In this document: positions 1-7,266 of the stretch, piece by piece
How positions within the stretch are numbered: the first letter of the stretch is position 1
Layout of the letters: each line of letters begins with the position of its first letter
Assembly (NCBI GenBank): GCA_011620245.1
Contig: WOZN01000063.1
Span: forward strand, 1 to 13,275
DNA from: Acidovorax sp.
Lineage (GTDB): Bacteria; Pseudomonadota; Gammaproteobacteria; Burkholderiales; Burkholderiaceae_C
Reading direction: 5' to 3'
Length of the DNA stretch: 13,275 nucleotides
Made by a program: the position numbers and the translations under genes
Notes under the pieces: generated by a model
Told to the model about the DNA's origin: nothing
Databases searched by the model: none
Seen by the model: the letters and a program-made list of their open reading frames with translations, nothing else

Positions 1-131
1 CCCCATCCGTTCGGGCTGAGCCCGTCGAAGCCAGGGCGCTCCTTGCAAACAGCCCTTCGACCCTTCGACAGGCTCAGGACAGGCCAGGCTCAGGGCGAAC
101 GGGGTCTGAGATATGTCGCTAGTAGTCAGGC
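1..131. repeat. Palindromic MITE-like repeat, copy 1 (left end outside window)
   Basis: The sequence from position 1 to about 116 matches 9875-9994 with six substitutions and one 4-nt length difference. The window therefore opens inside a dispersed repeat. The left arm CCGTTCGGGCTGAG (7-20) is roughly the inverse of CTCAGGGCGAACGG (89-102), and GTCGAAG near 24-30 pairs with CTTCGAC further right. The right terminus TCTGAGATATGT (105-116) is followed by TCAGGC (126-131), the same end found in copy 2. The repeat lies just past the stop of the minus-strand fbpC gene, so it may also act as a 3' RNA structure. Repeats with these arms are common between genes in Comamonadaceae genomes (recalled, not searched). 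No gene is seen in positions 1-152. Confidence 0.8.
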
Positions 132-152
132 GATTTGGCTTCTAAAACCGCG

Positions 153-1217
153 TCAGGCGCGCGCAAACGCCACCACATGATCGACCTGCGCCCGGATGCC
201 GATCCATTCGCCCACCGCATGGTCGTGGTGGCTGGGCACATGGGCCATGACCGTGTGGCCGCTGGCCAGGCGCAGCGTGTAGAGAAACTCCGAGCCGCGA
301 AACGACTTGCGCAGGATCTGCGCCTGCACGGGCGCATGGTCGTCGTGCACCACGTCATCGGCGCGCAGCAGCACATCGCATTCGCCGCCGGGGAAGCTGG
401 CGGGCAGGGGGCATTCGCTCAGATCTGTCAGGTCGCCCAGCGGGGTTTGCGCCACCACGTTGCTGCCGCGCTGCACCAGCGTGGCGGGGATAAAGACACC
501 GTGGCCAATGAAGTCGGCAACAAAGCGGGTGGCCGGCCGGTGGTAGAGGGTGTAGGCATCGTCCCACTGGTGCAGATGGCCCTCGTGCACCACGCCGATC
601 ACATCACCGATCGCAAAGGCCTCGAACTGGTCGTGCGTGACAAACAGCGCCGTGGCCCCGGCGGCCTTCAGGATGTCGCGCACCTCGTGCGCCAGGCGCT
701 CGCGCAGATCGACATCGAGGTTGGAAAACGGCTCGTCCAGCAGCATGAGCTGCGGGCGCGGCGCCAGGGCCCGCGCCAGTGCCACGCGTTGCTGCTGCCC
801 GCCTGAAAGCTCGTGCGGAAAGCGCGCTCCGCTGCCTTCCAGCCCCACCAGCTGCAGGGCCTCGGCCACGCGCGCGGCCTGCTCGGCCCGCGGCAGCCGG
901 TGGATGCCGAAGGCCACGTTGCGCTCCACGCTCAGGTGCGGGAAAAGGGCGTAATCCTGGAACACCATGCCAATGCGCCGCGCCTCGGGCGGCACATTCA
1001 GGTGTGCGCTGCCCACCAGCTGGCGCGTCAGGCGGATCTCGCCGGCCGACACGGGCTCCAGCCCCGCCACGGCCCGCAGCAGCGTGGTCTTGCCGCAGCC
1101 CGAGGGGCCGATCAGCACGCCGATATCGCCGGCACGCAGCCCCAGCGTGACGCCCTGAACGGCTGCCTGGGAACGGCCCGCATAACGCACTTCCAGTTGG
1201 GAAACCTCAAGAAACAT
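153..1217 (-). CDS. fbpC: Iron(III) ABC transporter ATP-binding protein, FbpC-like
   Basis: This 354-residue protein is the nucleotide-binding subunit of a ferric-iron class importer and would act at the cytoplasmic face of the inner membrane. Visible motifs are Walker A GPSGCGKTT (residues 37-45), Q-loop Q87 in VFQDYALFP, signature LSGGQQQR (137-144), Walker B LMLLDEP (157-163) and the switch histidine H195 in VTHD. About 110 C-terminal residues form a TOBE-type region, as in FbpC, PotA and MalK relatives, and the length fits that family. It lies head to head with the fused permease at 1244, with 26 nt between the start codons, so the two probably form one transporter. No periplasmic binding protein gene is in the window. 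The iron assignment rests on family resemblance and the fused permease; a related substrate such as aminoethylphosphonate or thiamine is possible. Confidence 0.8.
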   Translation of the reverse strand: MFLEVSQLEVRYAGRSQAAVQGVTLGLRAGDIGVLIGPSGCGKTTLLRAVAGLEPVSAGEIRLTRQLVGSAHLNVPPEARRIGMVFQDYALFPHLSVERNVAFGIHRLPRAEQAARVAEALQLVGLEGSGARFPHELSGGQQQRVALARALAPRPQLMLLDEPFSNLDVDLRERLAHEVRDILKAAGATALFVTHDQFEAFAIGDVIGVVHEGHLHQWDDAYTLYHRPATRFVADFIGHGVFIPATLVQRGSNVVAQTPLGDLTDLSECPLPASFPGGECDVLLRADDVVHDDHAPVQAQILRKSFRGSEFLYTLRLASGHTVMAHVPSHHDHAVGEWIGIRAQVDHVVAFARA

Positions 1218-1254
1218 GGCCTGATTCTAGTGGGGCAGGTCGAATGCTTAAAAT
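1218..1254. promoter_or_regulatory. Candidate divergent promoter between fbpC and fbpB
   Basis: Only 26 nt separate the two start codons. On the plus strand TAAAAT (1249-1254) resembles a -10 box. On the minus strand TAGAAT (complement of 1224-1229) lies just upstream of the fbpC ATG. No good -35 hexamer accompanies either. If TAAAAT is a real -10, the ATG at 1244 would be upstream of the transcript start and fbpB would need a later start. No Fur-box-like palindrome was recognised. This is inference from weak motifs. Confidence 0.25.
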
Positions 1255-2953
1255 TCGCATTTGCATTCCTGGTCGCCCCCTGCGGGCCGGTATTGCCATT
1301 TCTTCATCTGCCGAGCACCCTGTCTTGCACCGCACCCGTTTTTCCTTCCGTACCTTGCCCCTGATCTTGCTGGTGGCCCTGCTGGCCTTGCCTGTGCTGG
1401 CGCTGCTGGCATCGTGGCTGCCCTGGGGCGTGGTGCCGGCCGGCACGGGCGCCATCCTGCGCGAGATGGCCGGCACCGTTTTGCCCGGCTACCTGTGGAC
1501 CACGCTGTGGCTGGGCCTGTGGGTGGGGGTGGGCGCCGCCGTGGTGGGCACCGCCACGGCGGCAGCGGTCACGCTGTTCGAGTTTCCGGGCCGGCGCACC
1601 TTCGAGTGGCTGCTGCTGCTGCCGCTGGCCATGCCGGCCTATGTCACGGCCTATGCCTACACCGACTTCCTGCAATTCAGCGGGCCGCTGCAGGTGGCGC
1701 TGCGCGAAACCTTCGGGCTGGAAGGGCGCCTGCTGCCCGAGGTGCGCAGCCTCTGGGGCGCCATCTGGGTGTTCACCTTTTCGCTGTATCCCTATGTCTA
1801 TCTGCTGGCGCGCACCGCGCTGGGCGAGCGCGCGGCGCACCTCATGGAGGCGGCACGTCTGCTGGGCGCGCCGCTTTCCCGGCGCATCACCACCATCGCA
1901 CTGCCGCTGGCGCGCCCGGCCGTGGCCGCCGGCGTGGCGCTGGCACTGATGGAAACCCTGGCCGATTTCGGCGTGACCAGCTACTTTGGCATCCAGACCT
2001 TTACCACCGGCATCATCAAGGCCTGGCTGTCCATGGACAACCGCATTGCCGCCGCGCAGCTGTCCACCATGCTGCTGGCGCTGGTGCTGCTGCTGCTGTG
2101 GCTGGAGCACCGCGCCGAGCGGCGCATGCGCTTTACCGCCAAGGGCACAGGCCACGCGGGCGCCACCGAGGCCCAGCCCGTGCCATTGCGCGGCCGGGCG
2201 CGGGGCGCGGCCTGGGGCGTGTGCACGCTGCCCGTGTTCATGGGGTTTGTGGCGCCGGTGGCATTCATGCTGCGGCCGCTGGCATCCGACTGGTCGGTGC
2301 TGCCCTGGGGCCGTTTTCTGGAATGGGCCTGGAACAGTGTGTGGCTGGGAGGCATCACCGCCGGCCTGGCCGTGGCCGTGGCGCTGGCGCTGGCCTTTGC
2401 CGTGCGCCGCAAGCCCGACCTGCTGACACGCGGCGTGGTGCGGCTGGCCAGCGTGGGCTATGCCGTGCCGGGCGCCGTGATCGTGGTGGGGCTGCTGCTG
2501 CCGGTGGGGTGGCTGCAGGCGCAATTTCCTCAATGGGGCGTGGGCGCGCTGGTCACCACCACGGCGGTGGGCATTGTGTGGGCGTATCTGGTGCGCTTTT
2601 GCGCGGTGGCACTGCAGTCGGTGCAAAGCGGCTATGCGCGCATTCCGGCCAGCCTGGACGACTCGGCGCGCATGCTGGGCGCGGGCAGCGCGCGCCTGAT
2701 GGCCCGCGTGCACTGGCCGCTGCTCAGGCGCTCCACCGCCGCCGCCGCGCTGCTGGTGTTTGTGGACGTGATGAAAGAGCTGCCCGCCACCATGGTGCTG
2801 CGCCCCTTCAACAGTGACACCCTGGCCGTGGTGGCCTACCAGCTGGCGCGCGATGAACGCCTGGGCGAAGCCGCCCTGCCTTCGCTGGCGCTGGTGGCCG
2901 TGGGGCTGGTGCCGGTGATCTTGCTCAGCCGCACGCTGCGCAGCCGCGCCTGA
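1244..2953 (+). CDS. fbpB: Iron(III) ABC transporter permease, fused two-domain, FbpB-like
   Basis: This 569-residue, very hydrophobic protein has about twelve predicted membrane spans, and it carries two BPD-type permease halves in one chain. Each half has its own cytoplasmic EAA-type coupling loop: EAARLLGAPLSRR near residue 202 and DDSARMLGAGSAR near residue 472. This duplicated architecture and length are typical of FbpB, SfuB and HitB ferric-iron permeases, which form the membrane channel for the FbpC ATPase. The gene is divergent from that ATPase, whereas fbpA-fbpB-fbpC usually run in one direction. The start is uncertain. ATG 1244 is the only ATG before the first membrane span, but it overlaps a possible -10 box. 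TTG at 1325 (giving LHRTRFSF and then the first span) is an alternative. The substrate is inferred from family only. Confidence 0.8.
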   Translation: MLKIRICIPGRPLRAGIAISSSAEHPVLHRTRFSFRTLPLILLVALLALPVLALLASWLPWGVVPAGTGAILREMAGTVLPGYLWTTLWLGLWVGVGAAVVGTATAAAVTLFEFPGRRTFEWLLLLPLAMPAYVTAYAYTDFLQFSGPLQVALRETFGLEGRLLPEVRSLWGAIWVFTFSLYPYVYLLARTALGERAAHLMEAARLLGAPLSRRITTIALPLARPAVAAGVALALMETLADFGVTSYFGIQTFTTGIIKAWLSMDNRIAAAQLSTMLLALVLLLLWLEHRAERRMRFTAKGTGHAGATEAQPVPLRGRARGAAWGVCTLPVFMGFVAPVAFMLRPLASDWSVLPWGRFLEWAWNSVWLGGITAGLAVAVALALAFAVRRKPDLLTRGVVRLASVGYAVPGAVIVVGLLLPVGWLQAQFPQWGVGALVTTTAVGIVWAYLVRFCAVALQSVQSGYARIPASLDDSARMLGAGSARLMARVHWPLLRRSTAAAALLVFVDVMKELPATMVLRPFNSDTLAVVAYQLARDERLGEAALPSLALVAVGLVPVILLSRTLRSRA

Positions 2954-3143
2954 AGCTCTGTGGGACGCAGTGCCCGCCCGCCATGCAGCGTCGCTATGCT
3001 GGCGCACCATGCGGCTGCCCTGTTCAAGCCCCTCCTCGCAACACCGTGAGCAGCCCGTTGCGCCCCACCGATTGCGCCACCCCGGGCGGCATGGCCCACC
3101 CGGCACCGCCATGTGGGCGCATGGCCGCGCGGCGAGGTGCCCC

Positions 3144-3314
3144 ATGACCGGCTTGGTGCTGCTGTCCGGCCTGGGGCACGCCATGCTCGTGGTCGCTGGC
3201 TTGCTGGTGTATGTGATGTTCACCCGCATCGATCACCAGCGGCGCCATCCTTCGACGGCGCTGGCGTGGGTGCTGGGCATCGTGGCCTTTCCCTATGGGC
3301 TCGTAAAGCAATAA
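3144..3314 (+). pseudogene. Truncated N-terminal fragment resembling cardiolipin synthase (PLDc_N)
   Basis: An ATG at 3144, preceded by a GAGGTG ribosome-binding site (3133-3138), opens a 56-codon frame. It has one membrane span (VLLSGLGHAMLVVAGLLVYV), then basic residues (HQRRHP) and STALAWVLGIVAFPY. That arrangement, a span followed by RRHPSTALAWVL and a second hydrophobic stretch ending in PY, is the hallmark N-terminus of cardiolipin synthases of the phospholipase D superfamily. Those proteins normally continue with LGVPLYLLFG and two HKD catalytic domains. Here the match ends after the TAT codon at 3294-3296, and the frame stops at TAA 3312-3314. No HKD motif (HxKxxxxD) occurs downstream. 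The likely reading is a gene remnant left by a deletion; a genuine small membrane protein is the alternative. The 190 nt between fbpB and this frame show no other gene. Confidence 0.5.
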
Positions 3315-3368
3315 GTTGTGCATTTTGACGGCCGGATTTGGGATGCAGTGCGAGGCGCAAAGCGCGCC

Positions 3369-3401
3369 GTTTAGCTCGGCTAAACAAGCGCTAATTTGCG
3401 C
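3369..3401. repeat. Intergenic palindrome plus repeat-like segment
   Basis: GTTTAGC (3369-3375) and GCTAAAC (3379-3385) form a perfect 7-bp inverted repeat around the loop TCG. It is followed by AAGCGCTA (3386-3393) and ATTTGCGC (3394-3401). The same two octamers occur at 9823-9830 and 9837-9844 in the ibaG-murA spacer, there separated by six bases. This suggests remnants of a dispersed intergenic element next to the point where the cardiolipin-synthase-like frame breaks off. No T-run follows, so it is not an obvious terminator. Confidence 0.45.
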
Positions 3402-3434
3402 AATTAAATATCAGGTGGGTTTGTGTAACGAAAA

Positions 3435-3443
3435 TGTCATAAT
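3435..3443 (+). promoter_or_regulatory. Candidate extended -10 promoter for the mla genes
   Basis: TGTCATAAT (3435-3443) matches the extended -10 pattern TGnTATAAT with one change in the hexamer. It lies in the locally AT-rich part of the 264-nt spacer before mlaF. No good -35 is present at 16-18 nt upstream, which extended -10 promoters can tolerate. Transcription would start near 3450 and give a leader of about 130 nt. Motif evidence only. Confidence 0.3.
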
Positions 3444-3520
3444 GGTCAAGTCGAGCCAATTGTCATGTGCCAACCACAGGTTTTAACGAATGGCGGAGCA
3501 ACACCGAGGGGGTTTCCCCT

Positions 3521-3649
3521 ATGATGCTGAGCCTGCCGTCGGGTCTCCGCCTGCATTGGCGTTTTTTGTTCTGCACCCATGCCATCCAACGATTCATCGC
3601 CTGCCAGCGCCCTGGTGGAACTGCGCAACGTCACCTTCGGTTACGGTGA
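3521..3649 (+). other. Possible leader ORF overlapping the start of mlaF
   Basis: ATGATG at 3521 is preceded by a strong purine-rich ribosome-binding site, GAGGGGG (3506-3512), at 8 nt spacing. It opens a 42-codon frame (begins MMLSLPSGLRLHWRF) that runs past the mlaF ATG in a different frame and ends at TGA 3647-3649. In contrast, mlaF has no visible Shine-Dalgarno sequence before its ATG at 3579. The ribosome-binding site is part of a perfect small hairpin, AGGGG-GTTT-CCCCT (3507-3520). Translation of this frame could help ribosomes reach mlaF. No homologue of the peptide is recognised, and it may be chance. Confidence 0.22.
3548..3567 (+). terminator. Weak hairpin plus T6 tract just before mlaF (attenuator-like)
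   Basis: CGCC (3548-3551), loop TGCATT, GGCG (3558-3561) and TTTTTT (3562-3567) have the layout of an intrinsic terminator, ending 12 nt before the mlaF ATG. The 4-bp stem is short for efficient termination. It sits inside the possible leader ORF, so translation could modulate it. It could equally be chance. Confidence 0.25.
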
Positions 3650-4412
3650 GCGTGTGATCCTGCGCGACCTGTCGCTGAACGTTCCGCGCGGCAAGGTCAC
3701 GGCGCTCATGGGCGCGTCGGGCGGGGGCAAGACCACGGTGCTGCGCCTGATTGGCGGTCAATACCGGGCGCAGCAGGGAGAGGTCCTGTTCGACCACAAG
3801 GACGTGGGGCGCATGGATGCGGCGGGCCTGTATGCGGCGCGCCGGCGCATGGGCATGCTGTTTCAGTTTGGCGCGCTGTTCACCGATCTGAATGTGTTCG
3901 AAAACGTGGCGTTTCCGCTGCGCGAGCACACCGATCTGTCCGAGGCGCTGGTGCGTGACATCGTGCTCATGAAGCTCCATGCCGTGGGCCTGCGCGGTGC
4001 GCGCGATCTCATGCCCAGCCAGATTTCGGGCGGCATGGCGCGGCGCGTGGCCCTGGCGCGGGCGATTGCACTCGACCCTGAACTCGTCATGTACGACGAG
4101 CCCTTTGCCGGGCTTGATCCGATTTCGCTGGGAACGTCCGCGCAACTCATCCGGCAACTCAATGACGCGATGGGGCTGACCACCATCCTCGTGTCGCACG
4201 ACCTGGATGCCACTTTTGCGCTCGCGGACCATGTGATCATCCTGGGCGCCGGCGTGGTGGCGGCGCAGGGAACCCCCGAGGAAGTGCGCGCCAGCACCGA
4301 TCCGCTGGTGCACCAGTTTGTCAACGCGCTGCCCACGGGCCCGGTGCCCTTTCATTACCCCGGGCCCACGGTGGCCAGTGATTTTGGTCCGCCGGAAGGG
4401 AGGTCTGCATGA
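3579..4412 (+). CDS. mlaF: Phospholipid ABC transporter ATP-binding protein MlaF
   Basis: This 277-residue ATPase is the nucleotide-binding subunit of the MlaFEDB inner-membrane complex, which handles phospholipids to keep the outer membrane asymmetric. Visible motifs are Walker A GASGGGKT (45-52), Q-loop Q96 in MLFQFGALF, signature SGGMARR (150-156), Walker B LVMYDEP (169-175) and switch H207 in VSHD. Stretches such as [13 protein letters not shown] and the C-terminal GPVPFHYP are specific to MlaF rather than to ABC ATPases in general; the C-terminal tail of E. coli MlaF contacts its partner subunits. The ATG at 3579 gives the family-standard N-terminus but has no clear ribosome-binding site. 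The stop overlaps the mlaE ATG by 4 nt (ATGA), which implies translational coupling. Confidence 0.95.
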   Translation: MPSNDSSPASALVELRNVTFGYGERVILRDLSLNVPRGKVTALMGASGGGKTTVLRLIGGQYRAQQGEVLFDHKDVGRMDAAGLYAARRRMGMLFQFGALFTDLNVFENVAFPLREHTDLSEALVRDIVLMKLHAVGLRGARDLMPSQISGGMARRVALARAIALDPELVMYDEPFAGLDPISLGTSAQLIRQLNDAMGLTTILVSHDLDATFALADHVIILGAGVVAAQGTPEEVRASTDPLVHQFVNALPTGPVPFHYPGPTVASDFGPPEGRSA

Positions 4413-5191
4413 GCTGGTGGCGTCCTTCGGATGTGGGCTTTGCCGTGCGCAGCCAGCTGGTCGATGTCGGTCTGGCCGCGCGCCTGTTCTGGCGGTTGAT
4501 CCGGCTGTTTCCGGCGGCCGTGCAGCGCCCCGGGCTGGTGCGCGACCAGGTGCATTTTCTGGGCAACTACTCGCTGTCCATCATTGCGGTGTCGGGCATG
4601 TTCGTGGGCTTTGTGCTGGCGCTGCAGGGCTATTACACGCTGCAGGATTTTGGCTCCACCGAGGCTTTGGGCCAGGTGCTGGCGTTGAGCCTGCTGCGCG
4701 AACTGGGTCCGGTCATCGCCGCCTTGCTGTTTGCGGGGCGCGCGGGTACCTCGCTCACCGCCGAGATCGGGCTGATGCGCGCCGGCGAGCAGCTGAGCGC
4801 CATGGAGATGATGGCTGTGGACCCCGTGCGCCGCATTCTCGTGCCCCGTTTCTGGGCCGGCGTCATCGCCATGCCTTTGCTGACGCTGGTATTCAACGCA
4901 GTGGGCGTTGCGGGCGGCTGGGCGGTGGCGGTGCCCATGATTGGTCTGGACGGCGGTGCCTTCTGGAGCCAGATGCAGGGCGGTGTGGATGTTTTCAGTG
5001 ACCTGGGCAACAGCATCATCAAGAGCGTGGTGTTTGGTTTCACCGTGACCTTCGTTGCGCTGCTGCAGGGCTACACGGCCAAGCCGACGCCGGAAGGGGT
5101 TTCGCGTGCCACCACGCGCACCGTGGTGATGGCCTCGCTGGCGGTGCTGGCGCTGGACTTCGTCCTCACGGCCATGATGTTCAGTATCTGA
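4409..5191 (+). CDS. mlaE: Phospholipid ABC transporter permease MlaE
   Basis: This 260-residue integral membrane protein has exactly the E. coli MlaE length and is the permease of the Mla complex; two copies form the lipid channel above MlaF. Family-defining stretches are all present: [71 protein letters not shown] and the C-terminal [20 protein letters not shown] ribosome-binding site GGGAGG lies just upstream, inside the end of mlaF, and the start overlaps the mlaF stop. A 33-nt gap containing AAGGAAAG leads into mlaD. Confidence 0.96.
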   Translation: MSWWRPSDVGFAVRSQLVDVGLAARLFWRLIRLFPAAVQRPGLVRDQVHFLGNYSLSIIAVSGMFVGFVLALQGYYTLQDFGSTEALGQVLALSLLRELGPVIAALLFAGRAGTSLTAEIGLMRAGEQLSAMEMMAVDPVRRILVPRFWAGVIAMPLLTLVFNAVGVAGGWAVAVPMIGLDGGAFWSQMQGGVDVFSDLGNSIIKSVVFGFTVTFVALLQGYTAKPTPEGVSRATTRTVVMASLAVLALDFVLTAMMFSI

Positions 5192-5224
5192 TGCTGGCGA
5201 TGCCGGCGTTACAAGGAAAGCACG

Positions 5225-5713
5225 ATGCAACAATCCAAAAACGATCTCTGGGTAGGCCTGTTTGTCATGCTGGGAGCCGCTGCGCTGGTGTTTCTGGCGC
5301 TGCAGTCGGCCAACCTGCTGCAACTGAACTTTCAGACCGGTTACCCCGTGACCGCGCGTTTCGACAACATCGGCAGCCTCAAGCCCAAGGCCGCGGTGCG
5401 CAGTGCCGGGGTGGTGGTCGGACGGGTGGAGTCAATCACGTTTGACGACAAGACCTTCCAGGCGCATGTGACGCTGGAGCTGGACAAGCGCTACGCTTTC
5501 CCCAAGGACAGCTCCCTGAAGATCCTGACCAGCGGTCTGCTGGGCGAGCAATACATCGGCATCGAGGCCGGGGCCGACGAAAACAATCTGGTGGCGGGCG
5601 ACAACATCATTGCCACACAGTCCGCCGTGGTTCTGGAAAACCTGATTGGGCAGTTTCTCTACAGTAAGGCGGAAGAGGGTGGCAAGCCATCGGAAGCGGG
5701 CAGAAAAAAATGA
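5225..5713 (+). CDS. mlaD: Phospholipid transport MCE-domain protein MlaD
   Basis: This 162-residue protein has one N-terminal membrane anchor (about residues 8-27, LWVGLFVMLGAAALVFLALQ) and a single periplasmic MCE domain (about 39-117). In the family MlaD forms a hexameric ring on MlaFE that receives lipid from MlaC. MCE hallmarks include ARFDNIGSLKPKAAVRSAGV, VGRVESI and the pore-loop region LTSGLLGEQYIGIE (101-114). The C-terminal tail is short and basic (EAGRKK). It is somewhat shorter than E. coli MlaD (183 residues), with the difference mostly in the tail. The ribosome-binding site AAGGAAAG precedes the start, and the stop overlaps the following ATG (ATGA). Confidence 0.95.
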   Translation: MQQSKNDLWVGLFVMLGAAALVFLALQSANLLQLNFQTGYPVTARFDNIGSLKPKAAVRSAGVVVGRVESITFDDKTFQAHVTLELDKRYAFPKDSSLKILTSGLLGEQYIGIEAGADENNLVAGDNIIATQSAVVLENLIGQFLYSKAEEGGKPSEAGRKK

Positions 5714-6498
5714 TGACTTGGATGAGCGTGGGCTTTGCCCGCCAAGATGGACAGCCGGGTTTTGCTGGCGCGCGCATGCGCTGGTGCGCGCTGGCGCTGG
5801 TAACTTTGCTGCTGGCCGGCTGTGCCAGCGGTCCTGGGGCCAATCCCAGCGATCCCCTGGAGCCTTACAACCGCAGCATGACCCGGTTCAACGAAGGCGT
5901 GGATAAGGCGGTGCTCAAGCCTGTGGCCACGGCCTACAAGGACATCTTGCCCTCCACGGTGCGCACAGGGGTGAACAACTTTTTCGGCAACCTGGGAGAC
6001 GTTTGGTCGTTTGTGAACAGCGTCCTGCAGTTGCGGCCCGAAGAGGCGCTCTCCAGCCTGGTGCGCTTCAACGTCAATACGGTGTTTGGATTGGGCGGGC
6101 TGCTCGACATTGCCTCGGAGATGGGGGTGGGCCGCAACCGCCAGGACTTCGGTCTCACATTGGGGCGCTGGGGCGTGCCCATGGGGCCCTATCTGGTTTT
6201 GCCCCTGCTGGGGCCGTCCACGGTGCGTGACACCGTGGCATTGCCGGTGGACTGGCAGGGAAACCTCGTGGGCCAGGTCGATCCGGTGTCTGCGCGCAAT
6301 TCGCTGTATGCCTTGCGGGCGGTGGACACCCGGGCCAGCCTGCTGGGGGCCGGGGCCGTGCTGGAAGGCGCGGCGCTGGACAAATACACGTTCACGCGGG
6401 ATGCGTTCCTGCAGGTGCGCGCCCGGCGCGCAGGACGCTCCGGTGCCGGGGATGGCGGCGACAGCGGCGGTATGCTGCCGCCAGAACCCGACTATTGA
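5710..6498 (+). CDS. mlaA: Outer-membrane lipoprotein MlaA (VacJ)
   Basis: MlaA removes misplaced phospholipids from the outer leaflet of the outer membrane and passes them to MlaC. The frame encodes 262 residues from ATG 5710. A hydrophobic signal peptide ends in the lipobox LAGC, with the acylated cysteine at residue 38. Family stretches follow: DPLEPYNRSMTRFNEGVD, VRTGVNNFFGNLGDVWSFVN, FNVNTVFGLGGLLDIASEMG and GRWGVPMGPYLVLPLLGPS. The 22 residues before MRWCALALVTLLLAGC make an unusually long n-region. ATG 5776 would give a compact 15-residue signal peptide and may be the true start, although 5710 couples to the mlaD stop. A glycine/serine-rich tail ends the protein. In E. coli mlaA is unlinked; here it lies inside the mla block. 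Confidence 0.93.
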   Translation: MMTWMSVGFARQDGQPGFAGARMRWCALALVTLLLAGCASGPGANPSDPLEPYNRSMTRFNEGVDKAVLKPVATAYKDILPSTVRTGVNNFFGNLGDVWSFVNSVLQLRPEEALSSLVRFNVNTVFGLGGLLDIASEMGVGRNRQDFGLTLGRWGVPMGPYLVLPLLGPSTVRDTVALPVDWQGNLVGQVDPVSARNSLYALRAVDTRASLLGAGAVLEGAALDKYTFTRDAFLQVRARRAGRSGAGDGGDSGGMLPPEPDY

Positions 6499-6624
6499 GC
6501 ATTGCTGGATGTTGCGTGTGGATGCAATTGCTTGCGTTGGTGCAACACAGCGATGCACGGCGTACACCGCCCACCGTCACAATGAATTGACAGGCGACGC
6601 ATTCGCCCGATGAAAGAACATCAC

Positions 6625-7266
6625 ATGATGAATCGACGCAATCTGGGCCGCATGGCCGCAATTTTGGCCCTGGCCTGCTCCGTGGCGGCACCATGGGCCG
6701 CATGGGCTGCCGACGAGGCGCCCGACGCACTGGTCAAGCGCCTGTCCACCGAAGTGATTGACAGCGTTCGGGGCGACAAGGCCATCCAGGCAGGCGACAT
6801 CAACAAGGTGATCGCGCTGGTGGACAAGATGGTCATGCCCAACGTGAATTTCCGGCGCATGACGGCGGCTGCCGTGGGTCCGGGCTGGCGGCAGGCCAGT
6901 CCTGAGCAGAAAAAGCGCCTGCAAGACGAGTTCAAGACCCTGCTGGTGCGCACTTATGCCGGCGCGCTGGCCCAGGCGAGCGACCATACCGTCACCGTAA
7001 AGCCCCTGCGTGCCTCGGCCGATGACAAGGATGTGCTGGTGCGCACCGAGGTCATTGGCCGTGGTGACCCGATCCAGCTCGATTACCGGCTGGAAAAAAC
7101 CCCGGGCGAAGGCGCCGGCTGGAAAATCTACAACATCAACGTGCTGGGTGTGTGGCTGGTTGAAACCTACCGCAGCCAGTTTGCCGCGGAGATCAATGCA
7201 CGCGGGGTGGATGGCCTTATCGAGGCGCTGGTGGCCCGCAACAAGGCGAATGCTGCCAATGGCTGA
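6625..7266 (+). CDS. mlaC: Periplasmic phospholipid-binding protein MlaC
   Basis: MlaC shuttles phospholipid across the periplasm between outer-membrane MlaA and the MlaFEDB complex. The N-terminus is a signal peptide: basic NRRNLGR, hydrophobic AAILALACSVAAPWA, then cleavage near AWA before ADEAPD. The mature part shows family features: a helical start (ALVKRLSTEVID), VDKMVMPNVNFRRM, FKTLLVRTYAGALAQ, DYRLEKTPG, WKIYNINVLGVWLVETYRSQF and a C-terminal GVDGLIEAL. The start at 6625 (or 6628) gives a normal signal peptide. An in-frame ATG at 6610 would add five residues (MKEHH) and cannot be excluded. It follows mlaA after a gap of roughly 110-125 nt in which no clear promoter was seen. Its end overlaps the mlaB start by 8 nt. 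Confidence 0.93.
   Translation: MMNRRNLGRMAAILALACSVAAPWAAWAADEAPDALVKRLSTEVIDSVRGDKAIQAGDINKVIALVDKMVMPNVNFRRMTAAAVGPGWRQASPEQKKRLQDEFKTLLVRTYAGALAQASDHTVTVKPLRASADDKDVLVRTEVIGRGDPIQLDYRLEKTPGEGAGWKIYNINVLGVWLVETYRSQFAAEINARGVDGLIEALVARNKANAANG

Noticed and set aside
1..131. CRISPR or tandem-repeat array
   Set aside because: Only two far-apart copies with internal palindromes are present and there is no regular repeat-spacer pattern anywhere in the window.
1304..3229. A 641-codon open frame on the minus strand
   Set aside because: It lies antisense to the well-supported fused permease, is dominated by Gln, His, Arg and Gly, and shows no domain motif. It is a typical antisense shadow of GC-rich coding sequence.
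4355..5323. A 322-codon minus-strand frame opposite mlaE and the start of mlaD
   Set aside because: Composition is His/Gln/Arg-rich with no recognisable fold; the plus strand matches MlaE over its full length.
6587..6592. TTGACA as a -35 box for mlaC
   Set aside because: The hexamer is perfect, but at 16-18 nt downstream there is no -10-like sequence and the position falls on the mlaC start region.
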